The position numbers were made by a program, and so were the translations under genes. From positions 42,549,039-42,613,038 of the forward strand of contig OY997590.1 in the NCBI GenBank assembly GCA_963921825.1: a DNA stretch of 64,000 nucleotides. Reading direction: 5' to 3'. This DNA comes from Erodium maritimum (Eukaryota > Streptophyta > Magnoliopsida > Geraniales > Geraniaceae). Position 1 is the first letter of the stretch. Every line of letters begins with the position of its first letter. The notes below the pieces were generated by a model that was not told where the DNA came from, did no database searches, and saw only the letters and a program-made list of their open reading frames with translations. Positions 24,101 through 36,600 of this stretch are shown piece by piece.

Positions 24101-25234
24101 GAAGATCTGCAACCCATTGATGATAAACAACAGTAACTAATGCAATACAACATCAACAAATCATAAACGAACCACATCTTTAAAAAAAATACTTACATGC
24201 GATACAATACCATAAAAACACGACAGCTCAGTTCAGCCTCTCCAACAATGATCCCTGCTACAATTCCTTTTGCTCCATGATATGGAAAGTCATACCACCT
24301 CCTTCTAAACTGCAAGAAGCTATCAAGAAATTCGTGCAATGAAGTGTCACTAGCCACTGCCAACAATGTGAAAAAGAACAAGATCAGGAGAAATAATATT
24401 TATGGTATGGCCATCTCAAATCAACCATTGGAAAGAAACAGTGCATATATAGTTTCCCTAGAGTGGAAGTCTTCAAACAAATTGCCACCTTTAGGGTGGC
24501 ACGACAAATTCTAAGTTACTTCACATTGTTCCAACAAAAATTATCATTAGAACCAAGCTGTATGCACCCTCCATTCCAAAATAAGAGTCCTACTAGTTTT
24601 CTAAAATGTATGTTGTAAATTAAGATTTCACTTTCTTGTTGAGGAAATGAATTATTAACTATAGTTGTATGGGACAAAAGACAACTTATTTTGGAAGTGG
24701 AGTAATAATCTAATAGGTACTTAAGCCCAGTATGCTTCTCAGTGCAATAATCCAACTCCAAGCAGTCATCCCACAAATCCAACAACAAAAAAAATCACAA
24801 TTCTGCAAATATACATGAGCAGAGAACATTGTAAATTATATAAACATAAAATCAGCAATAAGCAGACCTTGTCTCCAGAACTCTCTGGGATTGAGCTTGA
24901 GCAGCCGAGAGAGTTCTCTGTTAAGAAGATCCACCACCCTCTGAGACTCCACAGGGTCCAAGCCACCTTCATCGGCACCCAACCCAGACGCCACCGCCTC
25001 GTCCTGAGGCAAGTAATATACAAACTTTGCGGCCCGAGCTCTGTCCCCGTTGGCCCCCATCTGCACTTTACTGGTCGACGGAACTACATCGGAAGACAAA
25101 TGACGGAGAGAGGCGGAGAGTGTGGAAGTAGTAGGGTTTGGGTGGTCTTTAGGGGTCCAATTTTGGACAAATTTCTTCTGGGTTTTGGGGAAGCCCTTGT
25201 TCCCGTCTAGCCTGCTGTTGTTGCTTGCGGACAT
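13877..25234 (-). CDS. ASCC2: ASCC2-like CUE-domain protein
   Basis: I assembled nine coding exons by eye: 25234-24868, 24356-24197, 24106-24045, 23511-23417, 22558-22445, 22167-22102, 16872-16775, 16593-16175 and 15189-13877. All have GT..AG borders and matching phases, giving about 897 residues. The N-terminal half follows human ASCC2 block by block (FWRQ..., VFMVLYRISSNKDP, LLDLPKLLDICAIYG). A CUE domain (about residues 505-555, ISQIKDIFPDYGKGFLAACL) is followed by the YDDEYDD stretch and an RGG/GRG-rich tail with a 24-residue tandem duplication. ASCC2 binds K63-linked ubiquitin and works with the ASCC3 helicase in alkylation repair and ribosome-collision rescue in animals; the plant role is inferred. 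The start (MSASNN) is the first Met of exon 1. Intron 6 (5.2 kb) is full of transposons. The gene appears intact. Confidence 0.9.
14090..14233 (-). repeat. 72-bp in-frame tandem duplication in ASCC2 tail
   Basis: Two 72-base units start GGACCCATCAG on the plus strand (14090 and 14162), encoding a repeated 24-residue GRGWGRGKS-type unit. Its length is a multiple of three, so the frame is preserved. Confidence 0.8.
15190..16174 (-). other. ASCC2 intron 8
   Basis: Intron between exons 16593-16175 and 15189-13877, with donor GTATGC and acceptor TGCAG. AT-rich, with a short TA run near 15608. No gene or clear repeat was seen. Confidence 0.7.
17330..17495. repeat. Fragment of the GTTAATTGTCC MITE family
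   Basis: The phrase GTGGGTAAAACTTCAGTGCC followed by TTTTTGACAATTAATTTT matches the right arm of the family seen complete at 19718-20059 and 43928-44320. The left arm and target duplication are not visible. Confidence 0.5.
18170..18538 (-). pseudogene. mTERF-domain gene fragment
   Basis: The minus frame 18535-18308 reads LYQLKPPLFYLQHLGLPVLR, HPDLFVTNVENNLV and KVKFLQSLRLLRDEVVGMVQ, the repeated helical motifs of plant mitochondrial/plastid transcription termination factors. A second piece (about 18270-18170) reads EMERKVEELRKFQ, a stop, then CFAFGLEKRIKLWHLE, the typical mTERF C-terminal segment. The middle of the protein (roughly a hundred residues) is missing and an in-frame stop is present. 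This is a dead fragment inside an ASCC2 intron, on the same strand as the host gene. mTERF proteins act in organellar gene expression. Confidence 0.65.
18830..18929 (-). repeat. Truncated LTR copy 1 of a non-autonomous LTR array
   Basis: The minus strand begins TGCTGAAAAAAAATC at 18929 after the purine tract GAGGGGGAG. It matches the start of the LTR at 19609-20247. It breaks off near 18830. Confidence 0.65.
18930..19608 (-). mobile_element. Internal region 1 of a small non-autonomous LTR element
   Basis: It runs from a primer-binding-like TGGTTTCAGAGTC (19608 downward) to a polypurine tract (CACGTGAGGGGGAG) next to LTR copy 1. It has no long frame, so it is a non-coding TRIM/LARD-like element. 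It is homologous to 20248-20894. Confidence 0.65.
19609..20247 (-). repeat. LTR copy 2, interrupted by a MITE
   Basis: On the plus strand it begins TGTAAAATTCC and ends CCAACA. It matches copy 3 (20895-21811) and copy 1. Removal of the MITE at 19718-20059 plus one 9-bp duplication leaves an LTR of about 290 bp. Confidence 0.68.
19718..20059. mobile_element. MULE-type MITE, 342 bp, TSD TACAAATAT
   Basis: The ends are GGGATAATTGTC and GACATTATCCC, with long inverted arms (AAAACTACCCTAAAGTTTCG and its complement). Exact 9-bp direct repeats TACAAATAT flank it at 19709-19717 and 20060-20068. The left arm contains about three copies of a 31-bp unit (GCTTTTGTGGGTGCATTGAA...). Confidence 0.85.
20248..20894 (-). 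mobile_element. Internal region 2 of the non-autonomous LTR element
   Basis: A second copy of the internal region at 18930-19608, sharing GTAGGACTGGACATCTACAC and many later blocks. The primer-site end reads TTTAATACCA on the plus strand. No coding frame. Confidence 0.62.
20895..21811 (-). repeat. LTR copy 3, interrupted by a hAT element
   Basis: It carries the same TTGATGATACTTCATATTCT block as copy 2 and ends near TATTTTTTAGG. A hAT-type element occupies 21053-21659. Confidence 0.62.
21053..21659. mobile_element. hAT non-autonomous element, 607 bp, TSD CTTATAAT
   Basis: Terminal inverted repeats are CATGGTTCTGAATAAC at the left and the complement of CAAGGTTCTAAATAAC at the right. The 8-bp direct repeat CTTATAAT is exact at 21045-21052 and 21660-21667. 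The eight-base duplication and CA..TG ends are typical of hAT. There is no transposase frame. The AT-rich core includes a TA microsatellite (about 21147-21200). Confidence 0.88.
22168..24867 (-). other. ASCC2 introns 1-5 region
   Basis: Introns between the small exons 22558-22445, 23511-23417, 24106-24045, 24356-24197 and exon 1 (25234-24868). I see no gene or clear transposon ends inside these introns. Confidence 0.6.
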
Positions 25235-25993
25235 GACTATCTATCGGATAAGAGAAATGGAGAGAGAGCCCTATAAGCTATAAGCTATAAGCTAGGTGAA
25301 GAAGAGACTGACAATCCGATCGAAAACCACAATAGAATAGATCAGCTTGTACCCTTCCTTCCCATATTCAACAACCTACATAATATATCACCTTCAGCCT
25401 TCAGCTATATATAATTTAGTCAAATATACTGTATGTCTAGAGGAGAAATTATATTATCTATTTCGAAAGAACCAAATTATATTATTTTACCTCACGTCAA
25501 ATAAAAACTTCAAAAAGAAGCAATTAAGATTTAATATATCATGTAATTTATTGTTACGTCATCAACTATTAGAATTAAGTCCTCAAATAACTGTAAGCTG
25601 TCCACATGTTGTCAGGATAACAAAATCGTGTCCATTTGTGTTTCGTACCGAAAGAATACGGGAGCAGTTCACATTTGAACAAATACACTTCAGATAGAAG
25701 GGGTCTATTGGTTTCTGCTGCATTTTGAAACAATTACTAATCAGCTAATTCAAGTGACAAGCAAAATCCAATAATACTCTTTCTTCACTATCTTCTGTTT
25801 TTCACATACTACAGACAAACGGCCCTTTTCGGGAGCCAAAATTTCTATACAACCTTTAGTTGACTAGAGACTCTTGAGCATATATCCACAGTTCCTATGA
25901 TCACCAATAAGTTCTTCTGCTAGTCGTGAATGAAATGCTCATCTAAATAAGTTGCGAATGAGTCAAATCAGAACTTCTGCCCTAAAGCTTCCT
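25235..25993. other. Intergenic gap between the two host genes
   Basis: About 760 bases separate the ASCC2-like start codon from the stop of the SPOC gene. They must hold the ASCC2 promoter and 5' UTR as well as the 3' end of the SPOC transcript. No specific elements could be assigned. Confidence 0.6.
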
Positions 25994-28900
25994 CTATACC
26001 CATTCCAAGTTTGTTTCTTTAGGCAAAACCAAACCAATGAGGCAATGAGATGAAGTAGGAGAAATAGAGAGCATTGAGCATAGCTCATCCGAGTATGGGA
26101 GGATAAACAGAAGCCTGGACCACATTGATTTTACAGCTGGTATCTTAATCACTCCTGCACATTCCCTCTGTTTCAAGTATGATATGAAATCCTGAAACTG
26201 AAAACAAAGAATTTCAGCTCAAATAGTACAGCACAAAAGATTAGCATAGAAAAGTATAATGCATCTTCTAAATCATATGATTTTGCCAAGTATATAGCAT
26301 TGGAATAGAAAAGGGACTCAACACAAGTATACAAACAACTTACTCCTTTATGATCACTTGCAGAAGAGGGAATCAGCTGGCAGACCTCCCTCTGCATACC
26401 ATGGAAAAAAGGGCAATACTTTAACCAACTTTGTTCAGCCAATGTTATTGCACTAACAAAATTCATTTTTTTTCACTCTTGCTTACAATTCATTTGAACA
26501 AATTTGCATTGAACAGAGAGAGACAGAGAAGAGGAACAATCAAGATCTTACTTTATGTGGTGGTGTATTAGTAAATGTTGACTTCACATGCTGAAAATCT
26601 GTGCGCTTCGTCATATCTAATTTAAGAGGCCATCTGCAACACATAAATATTCTCAGATACTATTTGCTTGCTTTTTAATGAAAAACCTGAATATCATAAA
26701 TAAATTGCTTACTCTGTAGGTTCAGCAACTGCATTTGAATATTTGCATAAATTAGAATCCATCCTAAGAGCATAGATTGTGCAGTAATGAGACCCACTTT
26801 TACATAAAGTGCCCTGCCAATGATACTGTCCAGAACCAACAACATCAGATGATTCTGTGGCGGGCGGAGGTGGGGGCGGAGAATTTGGAGGAGGTGGAGG
26901 AGGTGGCGGTTGTGACTGAGGCAAAGGAGGAGGAGATGGAGACGGAAGAGACACTAAAGGTGGTGGTGCAACAGGCAATGGGTGCATTTGGTCATAATGC
27001 TTCATTGGAGTTCCCTGTATCTGAGCAAGTGGAGTCACAGAAGCTGGAATAAAAGGAGCTGGAACAGCATTACCATGAGCATTACTAGGCACTAAACCTG
27101 GTGAGATTGGGTTCAAAGGTAAATGATGGTTTAAACCTCGAGGATCCCATGAACTGTTTGGAGGAGGATAAACAGGACGCATAAATGGAGATTGCTGGAC
27201 ATGTGGAGGAATAGGCCCCTGTGTGGCTACAGGCATGCAAGCAACACTCCCAGGTGTAGAATGTGGCTCCATTTCAGGTTTCTTATATCTCCACATTTGT
27301 TCAGTAACATGACCACCTAAATATCATTCAGTCATTATCCAACTTCCAGATCAGTAAGGAACAAAAGTAAGCATAAGTGCTATAATTTTCCTAGAACAAA
27401 AAAGAAAAAAACTTTACCTCCTTGCAAACAATCCACTACTTCATTATTGTTGTCATAACTATCAGCTTTTCTTGGCCCGACTTCAGGTATATCCGTATGA
27501 CCAGAAGAAACCCAGTTTGGCTGGAATGAAACTCCACCTTGCACCCGAGCTCCATGACTATCCGTTTTTGTTCTGGGGGATACAAGGTCCATAGAGCGGC
27601 TCTCAGGTTTATGTGAGGAAGGTGTACCTTGTTGACTGTTCCGCGAAGAGGATAAGTTAATACGGGAAAGTAGATTGTGCCAACTTCGTAACAAAATGAA
27701 TAGAACAGATATAATCTTAAACAAAGTACCAAACACTGTTCAATCAAGGTAGAATTCAAAACTTAACTGATAAATTTAAGTATTCAAGATAAACCTGGCC
27801 ATCCTAACAGGAAGAGGCATTGCCTCAAACAATTTCAGTTTGAAACAATAGACAAAAATAAACTTGGAGGAAAACTAAGATCTTACACAAAGACATAAAA
27901 GCAGCACAATAGAAACAAACTAGGGCGAAATATGGGCCGATTAATCGCCGACCGGGCGATTATTCGGTCAGGTCAGCCAGGCGTTGGGTTGGATTCGCAA
28001 TAAAAAAAAACAGCTTCTAATCTTTTACAAACTAAGTAAGACCATAAAATTATGCTGGTAGTGCGCACTTTGTTCAAGTGTTACATCCTGAGTTTGATTT
28101 ACGCTATAAATCTTTTCTGTATAGTATTTTCAAAATGTAAAAACTGCACAGACCTGTGTTAATTGATTTGATAGAGTCATACTAATTGATCTTGTTTTAA
28201 GAATTGGGTGATACTTTTAATTTAGTAGAATATTTATGTTTTTTATATATTTAATGCTTAATATTATTAATACTTTTTATACAATATAATATAAAATTTG
28301 ATAATGTATATTTAATAAAAATTAAAAAATAATAAAATCACAATCCAATCAATCCCCGCCTAGCGCCTAGGATCCATTCTTGCCTGACTAGCGCCCCACG
28401 TTTTTTACAACCTTGGATACATGGCAGGAGCCTTGTTATTATAATAGAAAACAATGGTTTGGTTCAATTTTGAGAATATAAACTCTTGTGTAAATTACAT
28501 TTGCCTACCTTAACCTATACACATTTATCGAATGCATACCCTAACATAAAAAAGTATCGAAAACCTACCCTAACTTACCGACTTACTACGTCATCCATTT
28601 ACTGTTCACTTTCGCTAAATTCCGAAATTTCCACTAGTGTTACAGCCATAAAACCAACTCCAACCCTAAATCTACCCTTGTTTATTTTTTTAAATATAAA
28701 TAGATTTATATTTATAAAACATAAATAACGAAAATTTAGAAAAATCAAAATTTTATTGTATATCAGATTTTTATAAAAACATTTATTAAAAACACAAAAA
28801 CATATTTTTAATAATATATTATATTTTTTTTATTAAAAAACACATTTTTTTTACAAATCTGATTTTTTTTATATTTTATTAAAAATATAATTTGGTTTTA

Positions 28901-30566
28901 AAATGTATAACTAAAATTTTTAAAAAAATCAGAAAAATATATTTTATATCATATTTTCATTTTGAATTAAGTTGTTAAAAAATATTTATCAAACAAAAAT
29001 GTTTGTTCTCTTATATTTCAGATCTAAATCTGACCTATCAGCTTCCTCCTTCCAAAATCTCTACAGATCTACCGATTTCTCCAAATCCACCCTTATCTCT
29101 TCATCTTCCTTTAAGGGCTTCAGTTTAATCATGAATCAAAAACTTTCCATGTGCATCAAAATCAAAAGAAGATGCCAAGTTCGTCCCGTTCCGATTGATC
29201 GATGTTCATGATCTCCAAACCCTTTCAGATCTTCAAACCCTCACGGATCTCAGATCTAACTCTGTCTTGGTCTTCTTACTCGGCCTAGTTGATCGAAACG
29301 TGTACTGGTTGAGCCTACGCCGGAAGAACAACAACAAATCTTGTAGGTGGTCGAGAGCCAGCAAGGAGAGTGAGTACGAGCGGCGGCGACTTATTCCCGT
29401 TCTCGCCGATTAAGAAAGGCTTACTCTCTTGTGCTCTGGACACGAGTTCTGGACCGAATGTCGGGCAGTTCGGTAGGGCATTTAACCAAATTTTATCGGG
29501 AAGAAGCGACGGTGTCGACGTAGAACTTTTTCGAGCAAAAAGAGGTCGTGGTGGCTAGTGTTTGGGTGGTTCGGGATGGTGATGGAAGTGGGTTGGGTAA
29601 TTAAACTGAGTACAAGTGGGAGATCAAGTCAGTCCCGCGAAAGAGGAGAACGAAGCTTGGGGATATAGTTGGGTGAACGAGAATGAGGGAACTCCGACTA
29701 TATAGTTTGAGGGCATAAGGGGGTGTGATTAATTGGGGATGGTTATTGCAGTTTGGATAATTATAGTTGGTGGAAGTAGTTGTGGGGCTTGTATGAAGTT
29801 GAAGTTGGGAGTCAATAGCAACTATGGTTCTGCAATTTTGGTTTTTTTATTGTTGTATTTGTATCTATATAAGTCTTCATCTCGAAGTTGTGGGAACCAG
29901 ATATATCCGAATCCTTGATGGGCACTCTTCCTTAACACCAGATCTGTGTAGAAACTAAACGAAACGAAAATTTCAGATTTTAGATCTGGGTAGAAACTGG
30001 AGAAGGAAGAACCATAATATTAAAATCTGATATTTTATTAATAACCTTATATATTTTTTAAAATTAAAATCTGAAATAAAGTTAATGAAAACTAATTAAA
30101 ATTTATGTGTATAATTAAAAGGGTAAACTACAAATGCATACCCTGAAGTTGGCACGTTTAACCGATGATTACCCTGAAGTTCAAAAACTACTGATGCATA
30201 CCCTGAAGTTACAACTTGTAACTAGAAACCGCTTCCGTCAGTAAAATGACGAAAATACCCTCAACTACACTTCAATAATTATTTTAAAAAAAATCACTTT
30301 TGTAATATATATATATATATATATATATATACTTACTTATTAAATGACTTCATTTTTATTTAAAAAATCACTTCAGTTTTATTTTAAAAAAATCACTGAG
30401 GGTATTTTCGTCATTTTAGCTGACGGAAGGGGTTTCTAGTTACAAGTTGTAACTTCAGGGTATGCATCAGTAGTTTTTGAACTTCAGGGTAATCATCGAT
30501 TAAACGTGCCAACTTCAGGGTATGCATTTGTAGTTTACCCTAATTAAAATAGGGTAAAAAACCAAA

Positions 30567-30604
<38 letters not shown>

Positions 30605-33600
30605 TTAAAACCTGATTTTGAAATTAAAATCTCTGAAAAAATATAATATAAATCATATTATAGTAGAAAAACATATTTTAAAGATTAAAATATGATACAA
30701 AAATATTTGATTTTCTGAAACAGAATTTATGATTATCAAAAAATAGGGTAGGAAGGTGTAATTTGGATAATAATTTAGGGTAATTTCGACATTTCAGAAC
30801 AAATGAACAGTAAATGGATGGAAAAATGGATGTTGTTACAAATTGGTAAGTTAGGGTACGTATTCGTTACTTTTTTTAGGTTAGGGTATGCATCAGATAA
30901 ACATGTATAGGTTAAGGTAGCCTAAAGTAATCAACCCTAAACTCTTAACTCAAGGCCTTGTAATTCTTGTTGCCTAAATTTATATTTTCTTAAAATCTTA
31001 AGTAATGAATGAAATATGGACCCTTCTAAAAATAAGAATAAAGTCTGAGTGGTACCCGAATAGTTTTTCACAAATGCATAGTCAAAAAGGTCTCAGCTCA
31101 GTTGTGAGAAGAACTGAGAAGATCCAGCAAAGCAAAAGAAGACAGAACACAAACCTGAACTCTATCTGAAAGAAAATTCCAGGAGAGTTACGAACAGTCT
31201 TCATAATTGTAACTGCAGCATCAACACTGCTGCACTCAACAAACCAATCACAAATACTTGCTCCGGACAATCGAACAACAGCTCCAACATTGCAAAGTGC
31301 AAGGTTGCAAATGGTCATTAACTCGTCATCTGAAAGGAGTGGGGTGTTGATGTTTGGAAGCCTAATCCGGAGAGTGCTAGTAGGGACTCTATCTTCTTCC
31401 CCCTTGGATCCAGATATTTGATTGTCAAAATAACTTGAGCTTTGACTAATATTATATTTCCTTCGTAGTGATGAAATTAGGGCAGACAAATGAGACATCC
31501 TAGTCCTGCAGCTATCAGCAGGGCTCTCTGGCACTGCCTGAGCCTGAGGTGATCCAACAATGATATTAGGGACGCTTCCAGGGTTATTATTTCGGACATC
31601 GTTATGAATAGGGACAGATGCGACCCTTGAAACATCCATATGAGACATTGAGCTATTACCGGGTTCTGCATTCAATGGTAGCAGATGATTACTTCTTCCC
31701 TTGCGATGCTGTCTCAAATATGTCATCACTACAGCAGCCTCCTCTGGAGTTTCAAATTCCATTAGTAATGCACCTTCACTGTTAAGATCAGTAACCATGT
31801 AAGGTCCCTTGTAACACACCTTCCTTGATTCATGAAGAATTTCATCCTTGGCCCATTGGTTTGGAACATTTCCAATGTAAACATGAGAACTGGACCCAAC
31901 TGCAATACCGTTAATAGAACCCCTGGTCCCTAACCCAATATCTAAGAACTTAATGCACCATGGAAAATGTCTGCAGATGTATTCCCGAGCTTTTATGGCA
32001 TCAAAAATGTATCTGTATTCAATCAAAGCGAACCCTTTCACTGGAAAGAAAAAGAACTGTTCTATAGGCCCAAAATTCTCAAACTGAAACCGAATATGAG
32101 CTTCAGAAGTATCAGGGCCCAAACAACCTAACCAGAGCAACTTAGAAGCCGAAAATATATCCATGGTGGCAGGATCCCCGTCACAGTACCAAACTACTTG
32201 GTTGGATATAGAAGAAAATGGCATAGGCATATGATGCTTCGGAGAAGCCAAATCATTACTCAAACTCCCAGTTAGAAATCTCGAGGAAGATTTCTCGTAA
32301 ACAGATTGGTTGGTACCTTCGAAAGGCGTTCTTGTTCCAGGAGAAAGGCTTTGGTAGCTCATTATGTCCCTGGACATAGAAGTTCTGCCATGTGACAACT
32401 CAGTGTGCTCCACAGTCTCTAAGTCCATGGATTTTGATCCCCCACTTTCATGATTTGTTGCTGTTCTCGAGTAGAGATCAGTTTCAAGAGAAGCTGATGC
32501 ATTTCGAGATTTCAGATGCAGACCTGAACACTTGTCAGCAAAATTATCATCAGTGGAACAATCACGAACTTTTACATTAACATCTTTTACAGATATCTCA
32601 TTTGACTTTTCATGTTGACAAAAGATCCCTGGAACCGAACACTGTTGACTTAAATACGGATCAGAATCATCTTCATCACCAGCTACATGACTATCTTCCA
32701 CCTCAATCAGCTCTGCAAGAGATTCATAGACTCCTCGCAGAGAAGATGAAATTTCTGAGACATCTTTAAGGGAGAGCAAGTTCTTCATTTTCTTATACTT
32801 TAACAACATCCATTTTCTCAATGATGGATCTTTGTCAAGAACCTGCATAAAAAGTATCCCAGCAAATGACATTATTGATGAGGAACCATAAAAAAGAGGG
32901 TTAATTTCATCCTAAAAATAGTTAGTGACACCTCACTACCCTAACTATGAGTTAGGGAGCAGTTTAGAACCCATAGGCACAACTACAATTAAAAAATAAT
33001 TGTAAGTCCTAGGTTGAAGAATTAAAAAATAATAGTGTAGTTGTGCAATGTGTATGGTCTTCAACCTAAGACTTGCAAATATTATTAATAGTGTAGTTGT
33101 GCCTCTGGGTACTAAACTGTTCCTTAACTCATAGTTAGGGTAGTGAGGTGCCACTAACTATTTTTAGGGTAGTGAGATGAAACTTAAGAATTTTTAGGAG
33201 TGCAGAATGAATGGTCTGGGCAGTTTTAGAAAAAATGTAACAGGGATGCTCAGAATGAATGGTCTGGGCAGTTTTTCGTGGATTCAATAGGTTTGTGGGC
33301 AAATCATAATGCGTTCTATAGTTGTGTGGGTAATATTTTAGTAGTTCTCGACAATTAACCTGTTACAATTTTCTAAAAAAAGTCGGTGGACAAAACTTCA
33401 GTGCACCCACAAAGCATGGACAAAAGTTTATGCATGTTTTCGTTGGTGGACAAAACTTCAGTGCACTTTTTGACAATTAACCCTAAATATTGTCAGTACA
33501 ATACTCAAAACTCTAGCAGAATTTTGACATATGTTGTATCATAAACAAGCAAGCTGCTAAAAAAAGATTGAACCATTCAAGACATTCACACGTCCAACTT

Positions 33601-36600
33601 TGTCTTTCTGCCAGCACAACATTATGTTAATCAGCCTCACAAGAAGTGCCACTCAATTCAGGACACTTCAACACTCCACCTCAAGCACCAGAGATTCTAT
33701 CAATTTGGGACACTTCAACATTCTCTCATGTGCAGGATTTTAAACACAATGAGTCATGCACGTGGACAAAGAATTAATAGGGAGGAAAGACAGGCCATGG
33801 GCCCAATATAAGCCAGCTCTGATAACATGTTAAGCATTACTCCAACCTAACTTAAGGCAATTAGGTAGCGGGCTCAATATATTAAGTGGTCATTAACTTC
33901 GAATTTGTTCAATGTGAGGAACGTCAACATAAAACACATTCTTTAGATCGTAGACTATTTGTGCAAGTTGCCTCTCTATTTAATACAAAAAGAAATTATA
34001 CCGGAGATAGGAAAGAGCAAAATAAAGAAGTTCAAGACTGTTTAAGGAGACATACAAACATCAAAACAAAGGGGAAAATGACTAACAATTTATATGGAGA
34101 AAGGACTCTAAGTCCCCTAGCATCACCAAATATAGACAACTATAAAAGTGTGCACCTGCAACAAAATGCAACCTTCAAGGTCAATTTCCAATACATATAA
34201 ACTCTTTTCTTTGTACACAGGTGAAAGCTTGTTGGATATTTGTTATGGGCCATGTGGGCCGGTTCAAAGGCCTAGTATACACTAGGAAGTCGCGCGCGCG
34301 AAGCAAAGGAGAAAAGGGAATCGCACGCATCCCTTCTGCAGAGCCGGCTGCCTAGGCAACTCTTCTATTTCCTGTTTTAGTTGGTTTCTTAATTTCAATT
34401 GTAATAGGATTTGGGAACTTTGGGTAGTTTGGAATAATTGTTGAATTCGGAATTTGGGTTGTTTTAGGAAAGCTCTCTGGTTATAAATACCAGGGAGGAT
34501 TCATGAATAAAGCATTGAGAATTAAATTGACTATCTTTAGTTCTCTACCAAGGTCTTTGAGTTCCCTTACACACGAGCTCATAAACTCTACACAATTGGG
34601 AGGAAGAAGAACAAGGATTCGTTCCAACGAACCCTTGATTTGAAGTCCTACCAAGGTCGCATAACGAGATCCATTAGCGAGGCACATAACAAATTGGTAT
34701 CAGAGCCACACGTTATGGACCAAGAGCAATCGTTTCAGCAGCAAGTTCTGGCGTTCATGGCCGAATATAAAGCTGATAAGCTGCAAATTGAAGCTGATCG
34801 ACTGAAGAGTGAAGCTGATCGGAGAGAGGTGCAGAATTTGGTTGTCCAGTACCGCGCCCTATCCCTTCCCCAGTAGGAGCAGCCGCCGGAGGGAAGCTCG
34901 GCCTCAGGCAACCGGCAGCGCACACCCCCGCCGGAGGGAAGCTCGGCCGCTGTCAACCGGCAGCGCACACCCCCGCCGGTCCCAGCACCGGTCGCCACCG
35001 GCCCTGGTGGGGACGGAACTATCGTCCCTCGCGTTACTCGCCTCGAGTTTCCTCGTTTTGATGGCCGATCCGACCCGACAGCATGGTTGAACAGGTGTGA
35101 AGCGTTTTTTCTCCACCAACGTACTCCGGCAGACGAAAAAGTTTTATTGGCAGCTTTCCATTTGGAGGATGCGGCACAACAATGGTATACGAAAACCCAA
35201 AGAGATGTTCAAAACTTGAATTGGCCTTCCTTCAAACTTTATTGCGATTCCCGCTTCGGGTCTATTCTAGCAAGCAATCGATTGGGGGAGCTCGCCAAAT
35301 TACGACAGGAGGGTTCGGTAGACGAGTATGCCATTCAATTCGAATGCCTGGCAGCGCAGATCCCAGATTTGACTGTTAGCCAGGAAATCTCCTTGTTTCT
35401 CAGTGGCCTGCAGGTGAAATTATCCATTGACGTCGATATCCAACAACCACCAGATTTGACAACGGCTATTGGACTGGCTAAACTATATGAGAGGAGGAAT
35501 CAGGAAGACGTTCCGATACCACGTAGGCAGCGCCCGCCACATCCGTCGCCGAGGCCGTTTGCTAAGAGAATCTTGAAAGAAGAAAAACAGGACCGGATTG
35601 CCAAGGGTCTCTGCTTCAATTGCGAGGAGCCATATGCCTTTGGGCACAAGTGTAAAAATCTTTTCTGGTTGGAGCTGATTGAGGACGAGGAAGACCCGCC
35701 AGACCCAGAGGAGGTCCCTCCGTCTATATCACTACACGCCATGACTGGGACAGTCGCACCACAGACTATGCGGGTCCGGGGAACCCTACAAGGTGCGGCT
35801 TTGTTGGTCTTAATTGACTCAGGCTCCACTCACAGTTTCGTTGATGAGGGGAACGCTCGCAGGGTGGGGTTACCGGTCCAGTCAAGGTCCGGATTACGTG
35901 TCTTGGTCGCCAATGGAGAAAGCGTTTCTAGTCCGGGGGTATGTCGTCTGGCCCCACTCAAGGTTGGTTCCGAGACATTCCCATTTGATTTGTTTGTTTT
36001 TCCTTTGTGTGGGTTCACGACAGTGTTGGGAGTGAATTGGCTACGCACCCTGGGGGATATCCGATGGAATTTTGATCAAATGACTATGCGATTCTCTCTT
36101 TCTCACCGCCCCATAGTCCTGCGGGGTCTGCACCCCAAAGACAAGGGACCCGTATTTGCTGCCCTGTCAGGGAGTCGTTCACAGGAGCATCTTTGCACGT
36201 CCCTACTGGGGGAATTCTCGGATGTCTTTGCCGAACCTAAAGGCCTGCCGCCTTCCCGATCAGCGGATCACCGTATCCATCTATTGCCGAATACGGCACC
36301 AGTGGTGGTTCGGCCTTACAGGTACCCACAACGTCAGAAAGATGAAATCGAAGCACAGTGTAGGGACATGCTGGCGCAGGGGATCATTCGCCCCAGCAAA
36401 TCTCCTTTCTCCTCTCCAGTATTATTGGTTCCGAAGGCAGACAAGACTTGGCGCATGTGCGTAGATTATAGGGCCTTGAATGAGCAGACGGTCAAGGACA
36501 AGTTTCCCATTCCAGTGATCGATGAATTGTTGGATGAGCTGCATGGGGCGTGTTGTTTCTCCAAATTGGATCTCCGTTCCGGGTATCATCAGGTCAAAAT

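Larger units (their letters stand above)
27684..31154 (-). other. SPOC-gene intron 3, holds MULE elements
   Basis: A 3.5-kb intron. It contains a possible hAT-like repeat (about 27920-28425) and a 2450-bp MULE-type element (28488-30937) with another MITE nested in it. Confidence 0.8.

Noticed and set aside
24766..25210. Plus-strand frames over ASCC2 exon 1.
   Set aside because: Antisense shadows of the real minus-strand exon.
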